Assembly (NCBI RefSeq): GCF_010550675.1
Contig: NZ_JAAGOA010000005.1
Coordinates: 294,342-358,341, forward strand
Reading direction: 5' to 3'
Length of the DNA: 64,000 bases
Source: Phytoactinopolyspora halotolerans
GTDB taxonomy: Bacteria > Actinomycetota > Actinomycetes > Jiangellales > Jiangellaceae
Shown piece by piece: positions 15,727 through 23,189 of this stretch (position 1 is the first letter of the stretch; each line of letters opens with the position of its first letter). The notes beneath the pieces were generated by a model. The model ran no database searches and was not told the origin of the DNA. It was given only the letters and a program-made list of their open reading frames with translations. The position numbers and the translations under genes were made by a program.

Positions 15727-17340
15727 ATGGGGCATGCGCTCACAGTGGAGCCGGATGACCGGCTGGCCGGGGTGGACGCGGCCATGGTGCTCGACCAGGC
15801 ACCCGAGGGTGTCGCGGTCATCGACGGCGAACGCCGCTTCGTGTTCGTCAATCCGGCGGCCGCTCGGCTCTGCGGCGTCGAGCGGGCACAGCTGCTCGGC
15901 AGCGAGTCCCCGTTCCCCGCCCCGGACGGCCGCGGCGATCCGCCACCGGGGCACGGCGAGCCGGTCGACACCGGCGAACAGCTGGCCGTCTGGTTCCCGC
16001 ATCCGGGGACCTACCGGGAGTTCGCGTACCGTCTGCGCCCGCTGGCCGACTCCGGCGACGCGGTGGTCCTGTTCCGGGATGTGACCGTCGCACGCCGGCA
16101 CCAGCGCCGGCTCTCCGCGATCGCCTCGGTCGCCTCTCAGGTCGCCGACCAGCGCTCCCTGCGGAGCACGCTCGATGCGCTGGCCGGCGAGGTGTTCGAG
16201 GCGGACACACTCGCCGCCGTGCAGGTCCTCACCGTCGACCCGACCGGCGAGCGGTTCCAGGTGCTCGGCACGGCCGGATTCGACAGCCCGCCGAACTTCT
16301 TCGACCTGCTGCTGGAGTGCCGCGACGCCGGCGCCGAGCTCGCGATCATGAAGGCGTTCACCACCCGCCGGCCCGTGGTGATGCCGCATCGCTACGACGT
16401 CATCATGACCGATCCAGCCTGGGCGCCGCTGCGGGAGCACCTGCGCTATCCGGAGTGGGACTGGTTCGCCAGCGTGCCGTTGATCGCCGGAGGCAAAGCG
16501 GTGGGCGTGCTCAACGCCTACTTCGAGCCTGGCCGCGAGGTCGGGCAGAACACGGTGGACTTCCTGCTCGCCATGGCTGCGCAGGCGGCGCAGGCCGCGG
16601 ATTACGCGGCCCTGGTGGAGCGGGAACGGGCGGTCGCGATCCAGCAGGAGCGGCAGCGTCTGGCACGCGACCTGCACGACTCCGCGGTCCAGCAGGTCTT
16701 CTCCATGGGCATGCAGGTGGAGACGCTGTCGACGCTGGCCGGGCGGGAGGGTGGCGTCGAGCATTCCTTCGTGCACCAGGTCGCCCGGGAACTCGCCCAG
16801 ACCACCCAGGTGGTGCTGAAGGATCTGCGCGCCATGGTGACCGACCTGCACCCGGCCCCGGCGACCGACGACGGCCTGCCGGCCGCGATCGGCTCGCTGG
16901 TCGAGAGCACGCGTTCCCGATGCGAGCTGGACATCCAGGTCGCCGTCGAGGATCCGGAGCGGGAGCTGCGCGGGCTCAAGGGCGAACGCTGCGAGGACGC
17001 CTATCGAGTGATCGCGGAGGCGCTCTACAACAGCATCAAGCACTCTGAGGGTTCGCAGGTGCGGATCGCCTTGACGGCTCGACGTCGCGGGGGCCGACGC
17101 TGGCTCCGCGCGACCGTGACCGACGACGGGCGCGGCCTGGCGCACACGGAGCTAACGCCGGAATCGTCAGAAGGAGGATTCGGTATGACGGCGATGCGGG
17201 AACGCGCCCGGCGCTGGGGCGGCAACCTCACGGCCCGATCGGCACCCGGCGAGGGAACCGTCGTGCGCCTGGTGTTACCGCTACCGGAGAACGTCCCGAC
17301 GGGTGCCGTTCCCGTCCGCGAGCAAGGAGGCACCGAATGA
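15727..17340 (+). CDS. PAS-GAF sensor histidine kinase (NarL-type partner)
   Basis: 537 residues. There is a PAS domain at about 15-120 (GVAVIDGERRFVFVNPAAARL) and a GAF domain at about 150-290, then the dimerisation/phospho-acceptor helix with ARDLHDSAVQQVFSMG (His317), a two-helix linker (KDLRAMVTDLHPAP) and an HATPase domain with YRVIAEALYNSIKHS, VTDDGRGL and GGFGMTAMRERA. No membrane segment, so it senses a cytoplasmic signal through PAS or GAF. GAGGAGG lies 9 bp upstream of the ATG. It overlaps its response regulator by 4 bp (ATGA). It stands directly before galB-ligK-ligM, so control of that block is likely. Confidence 0.9.
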   Translation: MGHALTVEPDDRLAGVDAAMVLDQAPEGVAVIDGERRFVFVNPAAARLCGVERAQLLGSESPFPAPDGRGDPPPGHGEPVDTGEQLAVWFPHPGTYREFAYRLRPLADSGDAVVLFRDVTVARRHQRRLSAIASVASQVADQRSLRSTLDALAGEVFEADTLAAVQVLTVDPTGERFQVLGTAGFDSPPNFFDLLLECRDAGAELAIMKAFTTRRPVVMPHRYDVIMTDPAWAPLREHLRYPEWDWFASVPLIAGGKAVGVLNAYFEPGREVGQNTVDFLLAMAAQAAQAADYAALVERERAVAIQQERQRLARDLHDSAVQQVFSMGMQVETLSTLAGREGGVEHSFVHQVARELAQTTQVVLKDLRAMVTDLHPAPATDDGLPAAIGSLVESTRSRCELDIQVAVEDPERELRGLKGERCEDAYRVIAEALYNSIKHSEGSQVRIALTARRRGGRRWLRATVTDDGRGLAHTELTPESSEGGFGMTAMRERARRWGGNLTARSAPGEGTVVRLVLPLPENVPTGAVPVREQGGTE

Positions 17341-18026
17341 GAGGGCCGACGGTGAGCGCATCGGATACCGAGACCATCGGGGTCTTCGTGGTGGACGATC
17401 ACGCGGTGGTCCGCCGCGGGGTCACCGCCTACCTCGAGATCCTCGACGATGTCACAGTGGTCGGAGAGGCAGGAAACGGCCGGGAAGCGCTGGAACGGCT
17501 GGACTCGCTGACGGTGCTGGGGCTGCCGATGCCGCGGGTGGTCTTGATGGATCTGATGATGCCGGAGATGGACGGCGTGGCGGCGACCGCGGAGATCCTT
17601 CGGCGATATCCCACCATGCGTGTGGTCGTCCTGACCGGGTTCGGCGAGGTCGAACGGGTCAATGTGGCGCTGGAGAACGGTGCGGCCGGCTATCTGCTCA
17701 AAGACGCGGGCCCGGCGGAGGTGGTCGAGGCCATCCACGCCGCCGCCCGGGACGAGGTCTTCTTGGACGCAGCTGTGGCCCGGCAGCTGGCGCAGCAGAT
17801 GCGCAAGCCGAACACGGGCGTCGGCGGCCTGACCAACCGGGAGCGGGACGTGCTGGTGCTGATCGCTCAGGGCAAGTCGAACCGGGAGATCGCTGACCAG
17901 CTGGTGATCAGCGAACGGACCGCCCGCACGCACGTCAGCAACCTGCTGGGCAAGCTGGGGTTGCGCTCGCGGACTCAGGCGGTGCTGCTGGCGATCCGCG
18001 AAGGACTCGTCAACCCGGCGAGCTGA
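17337..18026 (+). CDS. NarL/LuxR-type response regulator
   Basis: 229 residues. A receiver domain spans 14-135: VFVVDDHAVVRRGV holds the acidic pocket, LMDLMMPEMDG the phospho-acceptor Asp72, LTGFGEV the switch Thr and LLKDAGPAEVV the conserved Lys. A LuxR helix-turn-helix follows (LTNRERDVLVLIAQGKSNREI, then TARTHVSNLLGKLGL). AGGAGG lies 6 bp before the ATG, which overlaps the kinase stop. A cognate pair with the upstream kinase. Downstream direct repeats at 18080-18188 are candidate binding sites. Confidence 0.92.
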   Translation: MRGPTVSASDTETIGVFVVDDHAVVRRGVTAYLEILDDVTVVGEAGNGREALERLDSLTVLGLPMPRVVLMDLMMPEMDGVAATAEILRRYPTMRVVVLTGFGEVERVNVALENGAAGYLLKDAGPAEVVEAIHAAARDEVFLDAAVARQLAQQMRKPNTGVGGLTNRERDVLVLIAQGKSNREIADQLVISERTARTHVSNLLGKLGLRSRTQAVLLAIREGLVNPAS

Positions 18027-18334
18027 AAGCGCGCAGTCCCGTGATCCGGCGAAGGTCCGGCACGTGCCGGTCCCACCGTCACCACGCCTCCACGCGGCCC
18101 GCCCTCTCTGCACCAAGCCTCCACATGGTCCCCTCAGCAACACCGAGCTTCCACGCAACGCCGCTTTTCTCGGCAGCACGTCTCCACGGGATCTCTACGT
18201 CGAATGTCTCGGCCGGGACGCGTCGTCCGTCCCGTGGCGAATCAACGTCGCGGTGATCCGGCGCAGCTCCGCGCTCCGTAACGTCGACCACGTTCCCGGC
18301 AGTCCGCCTGCCCAACCTGTGCGGAGGAAGGAAT
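18027..18334. promoter_or_regulatory. Control region upstream of galB-ligK
   Basis: About 308 bp without a gene. It contains a perfect palindrome CCGGCACGTGCCGG at 18057-18070 and, directly after it, four degenerate direct repeats (listed separately). Its size and content suggest a heavily regulated promoter for galB. Confidence 0.6.
18080..18188. repeat. Four direct repeats, consensus CACCRMGCYTCCACG, spaced 30-33 bp
   Basis: Copies begin at 18080, 18111, 18141 and 18174, that is 31, 30 and 33 bp apart, about three helical turns each. The invariant core is TCCAC preceded by a CACC-like half. Helical phasing on one DNA face suggests cooperative regulator binding. The response regulator just upstream is an obvious candidate. 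Confidence 0.6.
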
Positions 18335-19084
18335 GTGCCGATGCCTGATCTGAGCAGCGAGTCCCGGCCGTCCCGTTCGGTCGTCGCGATCACCGCCCAT
18401 TCCGGCGACTTCGTCTGGCGCGCCGGAGGCGCCCTGGCCCTCTCGGCGGCGCGAGGAGACACCGTCCAGGTGATCTGCCTCAGCTTCGGAGAACGCGGCG
18501 AGGCGCAGGGACTGTGGAAGCGCGAGGGAATGGACATGGCGACGGTCAAACGGATCCGCCGCGAAGAGGCCGAGGCGGCCGCCGCCGCGCTGGAGGTCCA
18601 GGTCGACTTCTACGATCTCGGGGACTACCCGCTGGTCGTCTCCGCCGAGGACAACGAGCGGATCGTCGCCGCGCTGCGGGCCGTACAGCCGGACGTGCTG
18701 CTGACGCACGTGCCGAACGACCCCTACAACCGTGACCACAACACCGCACACGAGACCGCGCTGCTGACCCGGATGATCGCCCAGGCGATGGGGCACGACC
18801 GCGGCACCACGCCGATCGGTGCCACCCAGGTGCTCATGTTCGAGCCGCACCAGCCCGAGGTCTGCGGGTTCACCCCGAACCTGTTGCTCGACATCACCCC
18901 GGTCTTCGACCGCAAGCAGAAGGCGATGGAGGTCATGTCCGCACAGAGCCACCTGATCGAGTACTACACCGAGCTGGGCCGGCGACGCGGCCAGCAGGCC
19001 CGGCGGAACGGGGCCGGCTCCGCCGTGCTGCACGCCGAGGCTTATCAGCGGATGTTCCCCGTGGTCGGAAGCGAGTTGATATGA
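18335..19084 (+). CDS. galB: 4-oxalomesaconate hydratase (PIG-L family, GalB type)
   Basis: Hydrates 4-oxalomesaconate to 4-carboxy-4-hydroxy-2-oxoadipate in gallate and protocatechuate meta-cleavage. 249 residues. The GalB pattern is strong: AHSGDFVWRAGGALAL (zinc ligands His and Asp), CLSFGERGEAQGLWK, FYDLGDYPL, DPYNRDHNTAHE (third zinc ligand region), FEPHQPEVCGF and HLIEYYTELGRRRGQQAKR-like end. This type is unrelated to the LigJ hydratase of Sphingobium. GTG at 18335 has GGAGG 7 bp upstream. An ATG two codons later is possible. It overlaps the ligK frame by ATGA. Confidence 0.9.
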   Translation: MPMPDLSSESRPSRSVVAITAHSGDFVWRAGGALALSAARGDTVQVICLSFGERGEAQGLWKREGMDMATVKRIRREEAEAAAAALEVQVDFYDLGDYPLVVSAEDNERIVAALRAVQPDVLLTHVPNDPYNRDHNTAHETALLTRMIAQAMGHDRGTTPIGATQVLMFEPHQPEVCGFTPNLLLDITPVFDRKQKAMEVMSAQSHLIEYYTELGRRRGQQARRNGAGSAVLHAEAYQRMFPVVGSELI

Positions 19085-19929
19085 GCGGCGACGCGACGAG
19101 CGAGCGGAGTGGTCGGCGTAGCGAGGAACGAGCGCAGCCGCCCGAGCAGGGAGCGAGGAGCGGAGCGCGACCAGACGAATTGAGCGGCGACGCGACGAGC
19201 GGAGCGCGACCAGACGACATGAGCGGATTCAGCAGAGGTCACGTCGTCGTCCGCAGCCGGCGGCGGCCGGATCCGGACGCGGTCGCCTCGCTGGCCGAGG
19301 CGGGTGTCGCCACCGCGCACGAGGCCATGGGCCGACGCGGCCTGGTCTCCCCCGACCTGCGCCCCATCTATCCGGGCGCCCGCATCGCCGGGCGGGCGGT
19401 GACCGTGCTCAGCCACCCCGCGGACAACCTGATGATCCACGCCGCGGTGGAGCAGTGCGAGCCGGGCGACATCCTTGCGGTCGCGACGACCTCGCTCTCG
19501 CACGACGGGATGTTCGGTGAACTGCTCGCCACCTCGCTGATGGCACGGGGCGTCGCCGGCCTCGTGATCGACGCCGGGGTCCGCGACGTCGCCGATCTGA
19601 CCACGATGGGTTTTCCGGTCTGGTCGCGCGCGATCAACGCTCAAGGCACGGTCAAGTCGACCCCCGGTTCGGTGAACGTCCCGATCGTGCTGGGCGGGGC
19701 CTACCTGGAGCCGGGGGACGCGATCGTCGCCGACGACGATGGGGTCCTGGTCGTCCACCGCGAGGACGTCGTGGCGGTGGCCGAGCGCTCGGCCGCCCGG
19801 CTCGCCGCCGAGGAGGAGAAGCGCGAACAGTTCCGCAACGGCGTGCTCGGGCTCGACATCTACGGGCTGCGCAGCACGCTCGAGCACCTCGGTGTCCGGT
19901 ACGTCGACGACCCGGACGTGGACGGCTGA
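19081..19929 (+). CDS. ligK: 4-carboxy-4-hydroxy-2-oxoadipate aldolase (RraA-like family)
   Basis: Cleaves 4-carboxy-4-hydroxy-2-oxoadipate to pyruvate and oxaloacetate. Family motifs: GVATAHEAMGRRGL, LRPIYPGARIAGRAVTV, CEPGDILAVATTSLSHDG, GELLATSLMARGVAGLVIDAG, VRDVADLTTMGFPVWSRAI, GTVKSTPGSVNVPIVLGGA and VVADDDGV-like. Conserved homology begins only at the internal ATG 19219 (237 residues, normal size). The ATG at 19081 overlaps the galB stop and adds 46 residues of Arg/Ser/Gly-rich sequence encoded by a GC-rich repeat. Either the coupled long form or the short form may be made. Downstream is a strong hairpin. Confidence 0.9.
   Translation: MSGDATSERSGRRSEERAQPPEQGARSGARPDELSGDATSGARPDDMSGFSRGHVVVRSRRRPDPDAVASLAEAGVATAHEAMGRRGLVSPDLRPIYPGARIAGRAVTVLSHPADNLMIHAAVEQCEPGDILAVATTSLSHDGMFGELLATSLMARGVAGLVIDAGVRDVADLTTMGFPVWSRAINAQGTVKSTPGSVNVPIVLGGAYLEPGDAIVADDDGVLVVHREDVVAVAERSAARLAAEEEKREQFRNGVLGLDIYGLRSTLEHLGVRYVDDPDVDG
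19082..19226. repeat. GC-rich repeat inserted at the ligK start codon
   Basis: The 20-mer TGAGCGGCGACGCGACGAGC occurs at 19082-19101 and 19181-19200. GGAGCGCGACCAGACGA occurs at 19162-19178 and 19201-19217. ATGAGCGG appears at both ends, so the start codon has been duplicated. Related sequence overlaps the starts at 47737 and 58239. Confidence 0.7.
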
Positions 19930-19948
19930 CCTACGTCAAGCGTCGTAG

Positions 19949-19972
19949 GCCGGCCGCGACGGCGCGGCCGGC
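19949..19972. terminator. Hairpin terminator after ligK
   Basis: GCCGGCCGCG-ACGG-CGCGGCCGGC is a perfect 10-bp stem with 4-nt loop, preceded by a second smaller hairpin (CCTACG/CGTAGG at 19930-19949). No T tract. It implies ligM has its own promoter in 19973-20065. Confidence 0.6.
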
Positions 19973-20065
19973 ATGAGCCGTCACTTTGCGCGATCCGCCG
20001 GCTGATCCCACGGCGTAACGTCCAGGACACACAGGGCCACCAGCAGCGATCTTCGAGGAGACCCC

Positions 20066-21466
20066 ATGACCGCGCCCAGTCTGCAAGAGATCATCGACGG
20101 CGTTCAGACCGACATTCCGGACTACCTGCGCAACCTGCCCGCGGGACCGAACCCCTACCCCGGAGTGCAGGCCGAGTACACCAACTGGCGCGACGAGCAG
20201 CTGGCCTGGCAGAACACCTGCGTGCTCTTCAACCAGTCGTTCCACATGGCCGAGCTGCTGGTCGAAGGGCCGGACGCACTGAAGCTGCTCTCCTACCTCG
20301 GCTTCAACAGCTTCGCGAACTTCACGGTCGACCGGGCCAAGCAGTTCGTGCCCTGCACCCCGGAGGGCTACGTCATCGGCGACGTGATCCTGTTCTATCT
20401 GGCGGAGAACACATTCAACCTGGTGGGCCGCATCCCGGCGTTGAACTGGGTCCGGTTCCACGCCGAGACCGGTGGATACGACGTCTCCACCTCCCTCGAC
20501 GAGCGGTCCGCGGCGCGGCCCGACCCGTTCAACCGCAGGCACTACCGCTACCAGATCCAGGGCCCGAACGCGCTCGCCCTGATGGAGAAGGTGACCGGCG
20601 CGCCGGCGCCGGAGCTGAAGTTCTTCCACATGACCCGGGTATCGATCGCCGGCAAGGAGGTGCGTGCGCTGCGGCACGGCATGGCCGGCCAGCCGGGCTA
20701 CGAGCTCTTCGGTCCGTGGGTCGACGGCGACGCCGTGCACGAGGCCCTGGTCGCCGCGGGCGCCGAGTTCGGTCTGCGGCTGGTCGGGGGCCGGTGCTAC
20801 TCGTCCAACGCGCTCGAGTCGGGCTGGATCCCGTCGCCGCTTCCCGCCATCTACACCGGTGAGTCGCTCAAGGCCTACCGGCAGTGGCTGCCCGCCAACG
20901 GTTACGAGGCGAACGCCTCCATCGGCGGCAGCTTCGTGTCTCAGCGGATCGAGGACTACTACCTGACGCCGTGGGACCTCGGCTACGGCGGCTTCGTCAA
21001 GTTCGACCACGACTTCATCGGCCGCGAAGCGCTGGAGGCGATGGCGGACGGACCGCACCGCAAGAAGGTCACGCTGGCGATCCACCCGAGCGACTTCCAG
21101 GACGCGGTCGGCACCCAGCTTCAGCGCGGCGAGTCGGCCAAGTGGTTCGAGTTCCCGTCCGCCGTCTACGCGATGCACCCCTACGATCTCGTGCAGGTCA
21201 ACGGCAAGCCGACCGGCATCTCCACCTGGATCGGGTACAGCTTCAACGAGCGCACCATCCTGGCCTTGGCGATGGTCGACGCGGAGCACGCGGTCCCCGG
21301 CGCACAGGTGTCGCTGCTCTGGGGCGAGCCCGACGGCGGCACGCGCAAGCTGACCGTGGAGCCGCATACCCAGGTCGAACTCGGCGCGACGGTGAGCCCG
21401 GTGCCTTACGCCGAGGTCGCCCGGAAGGTCTACGCCGACGGCGGCTGGCGTACCGCCGCCGGCTGA
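20066..21466 (+). CDS. ligM: Tetrahydrofolate-dependent aromatic O-demethylase (LigM/DesA family)
   Basis: Transfers the O-methyl group of vanillate or 3-O-methylgallate (LigM) or syringate (DesA) to tetrahydrofolate, giving the phenol and 5-methyl-THF. 466 residues against about 470 for LigM. It is a GcvT-fold protein with matching blocks throughout: YPGVQAEYTNWRDEQLAWQN, RAKQFVPCTPEGYVIGD, YRYQIQGPNAL, ALRHGMAGQPGYELFGPW, SNALESGWIPSPLPAIYTGE, LKAYRQWLPANGYEANASIG and SFNERTILALAMVD. Translated with ligA and ligB downstream, with a metF-like gene and purU nearby to recycle the methyl group. The sequence does not tell which methoxy-aromatic is preferred. Confidence 0.9.
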   Translation: MTAPSLQEIIDGVQTDIPDYLRNLPAGPNPYPGVQAEYTNWRDEQLAWQNTCVLFNQSFHMAELLVEGPDALKLLSYLGFNSFANFTVDRAKQFVPCTPEGYVIGDVILFYLAENTFNLVGRIPALNWVRFHAETGGYDVSTSLDERSAARPDPFNRRHYRYQIQGPNALALMEKVTGAPAPELKFFHMTRVSIAGKEVRALRHGMAGQPGYELFGPWVDGDAVHEALVAAGAEFGLRLVGGRCYSSNALESGWIPSPLPAIYTGESLKAYRQWLPANGYEANASIGGSFVSQRIEDYYLTPWDLGYGGFVKFDHDFIGREALEAMADGPHRKKVTLAIHPSDFQDAVGTQLQRGESAKWFEFPSAVYAMHPYDLVQVNGKPTGISTWIGYSFNERTILALAMVDAEHAVPGAQVSLLWGEPDGGTRKLTVEPHTQVELGATVSPVPYAEVARKVYADGGWRTAAG

Positions 21467-21504
21467 GCGTCCGCCGACGCGGGCCGGAAGAGGAGGAGGC
21501 AACG

Positions 21505-21891
21505 ATGACACAGACTCGTGAACCCGCCGGTTCCGGGCACGAGCCGGCTCGGGACGACGACACCATCCCGGACACACCGCTGCTCGACCGGAAACGGCAG
21601 CTGCGCGGCTACCGGATCAACAAGATGGCGATGGGCCTGGGTGACCCGGCGAACCGGGAAGCGTTCAAGGCCGACGAGGCCGCCTACCTGGATCGGTTCG
21701 GGCTCAACGCGGAGGAGAAGGACGCCGTGATGCGCCGCGACTGGCGCGAGATGATCCGGCTCGGCGGCAACCTGTTCTTCATCCTCAAGATCTCCGCCGT
21801 CGATCCCATCCGGATCACCGAGATCGGCGCGCACCAGGTCGGCATGGATCATGAGACGTTCCTGCGGGAACGCCTCGGGAAGAAGGTGTGA
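21505..21891 (+). CDS. ligA: Protocatechuate 4,5-dioxygenase alpha chain-like (LigA)
   Basis: 128 residues. After a charged 25-residue leader come the LigA blocks LRGYRINKMAMGL, NREAFKADEAAYLDRFGL, KDAVMRRDWREMIRLGGN and HQVGMDHETFLRERLG. The alpha chain covers the active site of the class III extradiol dioxygenase made with LigB. AGGAGGAGG lies 5 bp before the ATG at 21505. ligB starts 5 bp after its stop, so the two subunits are made together. Substrate could be protocatechuate, gallate or 3-O-methylgallate; see LigB. Confidence 0.9.
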   Translation: MTQTREPAGSGHEPARDDDTIPDTPLLDRKRQLRGYRINKMAMGLGDPANREAFKADEAAYLDRFGLNAEEKDAVMRRDWREMIRLGGNLFFILKISAVDPIRITEIGAHQVGMDHETFLRERLGKKV

Positions 21892-21895
21892 GGCG

Positions 21896-22738
21896 ATGGC
21901 AACGCTCATCGGCGGTCTGGGAACGTCGCACGTTCCCTCGATCGCAGCCGCGATGGACAAGGGCCTTCGAGACACGCCCGAATGGCAGCCGTTCTTCGAC
22001 GGGTATCTCCCGGCGCAGGAGTGGATCCGGTACCATCGGCCGGACGTCGCGGTGGTGATCTTCAACGACCATTACAACGCGATGTTCCTGGACCGGGTGC
22101 CCACCTTCGGTGTGGGTTGCGCCGACGAATATCACCCGGTGGATGAGGGCTGGGGGCCACGGCAGGTTCCTCCGTTCCGCGGCGCCGCGGACTTCTCCTG
22201 GCACCTCATCGACACCCTGGTGGAGAACCACTTCGATCCGGAGATCATCCAGGAGATCAAGGTGGACCACGGCCTCCAGGTACCGATGGAGCTGTTCTGG
22301 GGCCGCCCGGAGAACGAATGGCCGGTCACCGTGGTACCGATCTTCGTCAACGTCCTGCAGTACCCGATCCCGCTGCCGAGCCGCCTCTACAACCTGGGCA
22401 AGGTCCTGCGCAGGGCGATCGAGAGTTACGACAGCGACCAGCGGTTCGTCGTCATCGGCACCGGCGGCCTTTCCCATCAGCTGCAGGGTGCCCGGGCGGG
22501 GTTTCTGAATCCCGACGCGGATCAGCAGTTCCTGCGGGACATCGCCGATCGGCCGGACGAACTGGCCGGCTGGAGCCGGGAGAAGTACGTGCAGACATTC
22601 GGCTCCGAGGGCGGTGAACTGATCATGTGGCTGGTGATGCGCGGGGCGCTCAACCAGCAGGTGACCGTCCGCCACCGGCACTATTTCGCACCCGCATCGA
22701 TGACCGGCGCCGGCATGATCCTGCTGGAAGAGGACTGA
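21896..22738 (+). CDS. ligB: Class III extradiol ring-cleavage dioxygenase beta chain (LigB)
   Basis: 280 residues. Iron ligands expected from LigB are present at nearly the same numbering: His12 (GTSHVPS), His59 (FNDH), Glu241 (SEGGELIMW). The catalytic base is His194 (TGGLSHQL). It opens the ring of a 3,4-dihydroxybenzoate between C4 and C5 using Fe(II) and O2. No ligC dehydrogenase or ligI lactonase is seen nearby. A gallate-type substrate would yield 4-oxalomesaconate directly and fit the galB and ligK genes here, whereas protocatechuate would need ligC/ligI elsewhere. Confidence 0.9.
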   Translation: MATLIGGLGTSHVPSIAAAMDKGLRDTPEWQPFFDGYLPAQEWIRYHRPDVAVVIFNDHYNAMFLDRVPTFGVGCADEYHPVDEGWGPRQVPPFRGAADFSWHLIDTLVENHFDPEIIQEIKVDHGLQVPMELFWGRPENEWPVTVVPIFVNVLQYPIPLPSRLYNLGKVLRRAIESYDSDQRFVVIGTGGLSHQLQGARAGFLNPDADQQFLRDIADRPDELAGWSREKYVQTFGSEGGELIMWLVMRGALNQQVTVRHRHYFAPASMTGAGMILLEED

Positions 22739-22758
22739 GAACCAGGCATCGAACCTGG

Positions 22759-22797
22759 CCCCGGTGCCCGGATGCGACGACGCTCCGGGCATCGGGG
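22759..22797. terminator. Strong hairpin terminator after ligB / trxA
   Basis: A 14-bp stem (22759-22772 with 22784-22797, one mismatch) and 11-nt loop between the convergent ligB and trxA genes. A smaller hairpin CCAGG/CCTGG precedes it at 22742-22758. Confidence 0.75.
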
Positions 22798-22856
22798 TCC
22801 GACCAGTGAACGTGGCCGGCGAGCCTGAAGCAGAGAGCGGCCCGCCTGCTCACCGA

Positions 22857-23180
22857 CTACCCGAGGTGGGCGGCGAGCTCTTCTTCGATGGCCGCGCGGG
22901 GCTGGGCACCGGTGATGGTGTGCACCACCGCACCGCCGCGGAAGATCTTCAGCACCGGCAGCGAGGTGACCCGGTAACGCGCCGCGAGTTGCGGAGCACT
23001 GTCGACATTGACCTTCACGACGTCTAGTCGGTCGTGGAGGCTGTCCGCCAGCTGGTCCAGCACGGGCCCGAGCGCGCGGCACGGTCCGCACCACTCCGCC
23101 CAGAAGTCGACCAGCACCGGTCTCTCATTGCGCAGCACCTCGTCGTCGAACGTGTTCGCATCGACGGCACGTGTCGGCAT
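22857..23180 (-). CDS. trxA: Thioredoxin
   Basis: 107 residues with the active site FWAEWCGPCRALGP (Cys31, Cys34), VNVDSAPQLAARYRV and the cis-Pro loop SLPVLKIFRGG. A cytosolic disulfide reductant. Its start lies 10 bp after the trxB stop, so it is co-transcribed with trxB. The pair is divergent from the UGSC gene group rather than at a housekeeping locus. This suggests a dedicated electron supply for that system (inference). Confidence 0.93.
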   Translation of the reverse strand: MPTRAVDANTFDDEVLRNERPVLVDFWAEWCGPCRALGPVLDQLADSLHDRLDVVKVNVDSAPQLAARYRVTSLPVLKIFRGGAVVHTITGAQPRAAIEEELAAHLG

Positions 23181-23189
23181 GGGTCCTCC

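Noticed and set aside
18080..18188. Regularly spaced repeats considered as a CRISPR array.
   Set aside because: Units are only 15 bp and degenerate, spacers about 16 bp, with no cas genes. The regulatory interpretation fits better.
22742..22758. On the minus strand CCAGG-TTCGATG-CCTGG looks like a tRNA T-arm.
   Set aside because: No matching acceptor stem, D-arm or anticodon arm could be built around it, including for a long tRNA-Sec. It is best read as part of the ligB/trxA terminator region.
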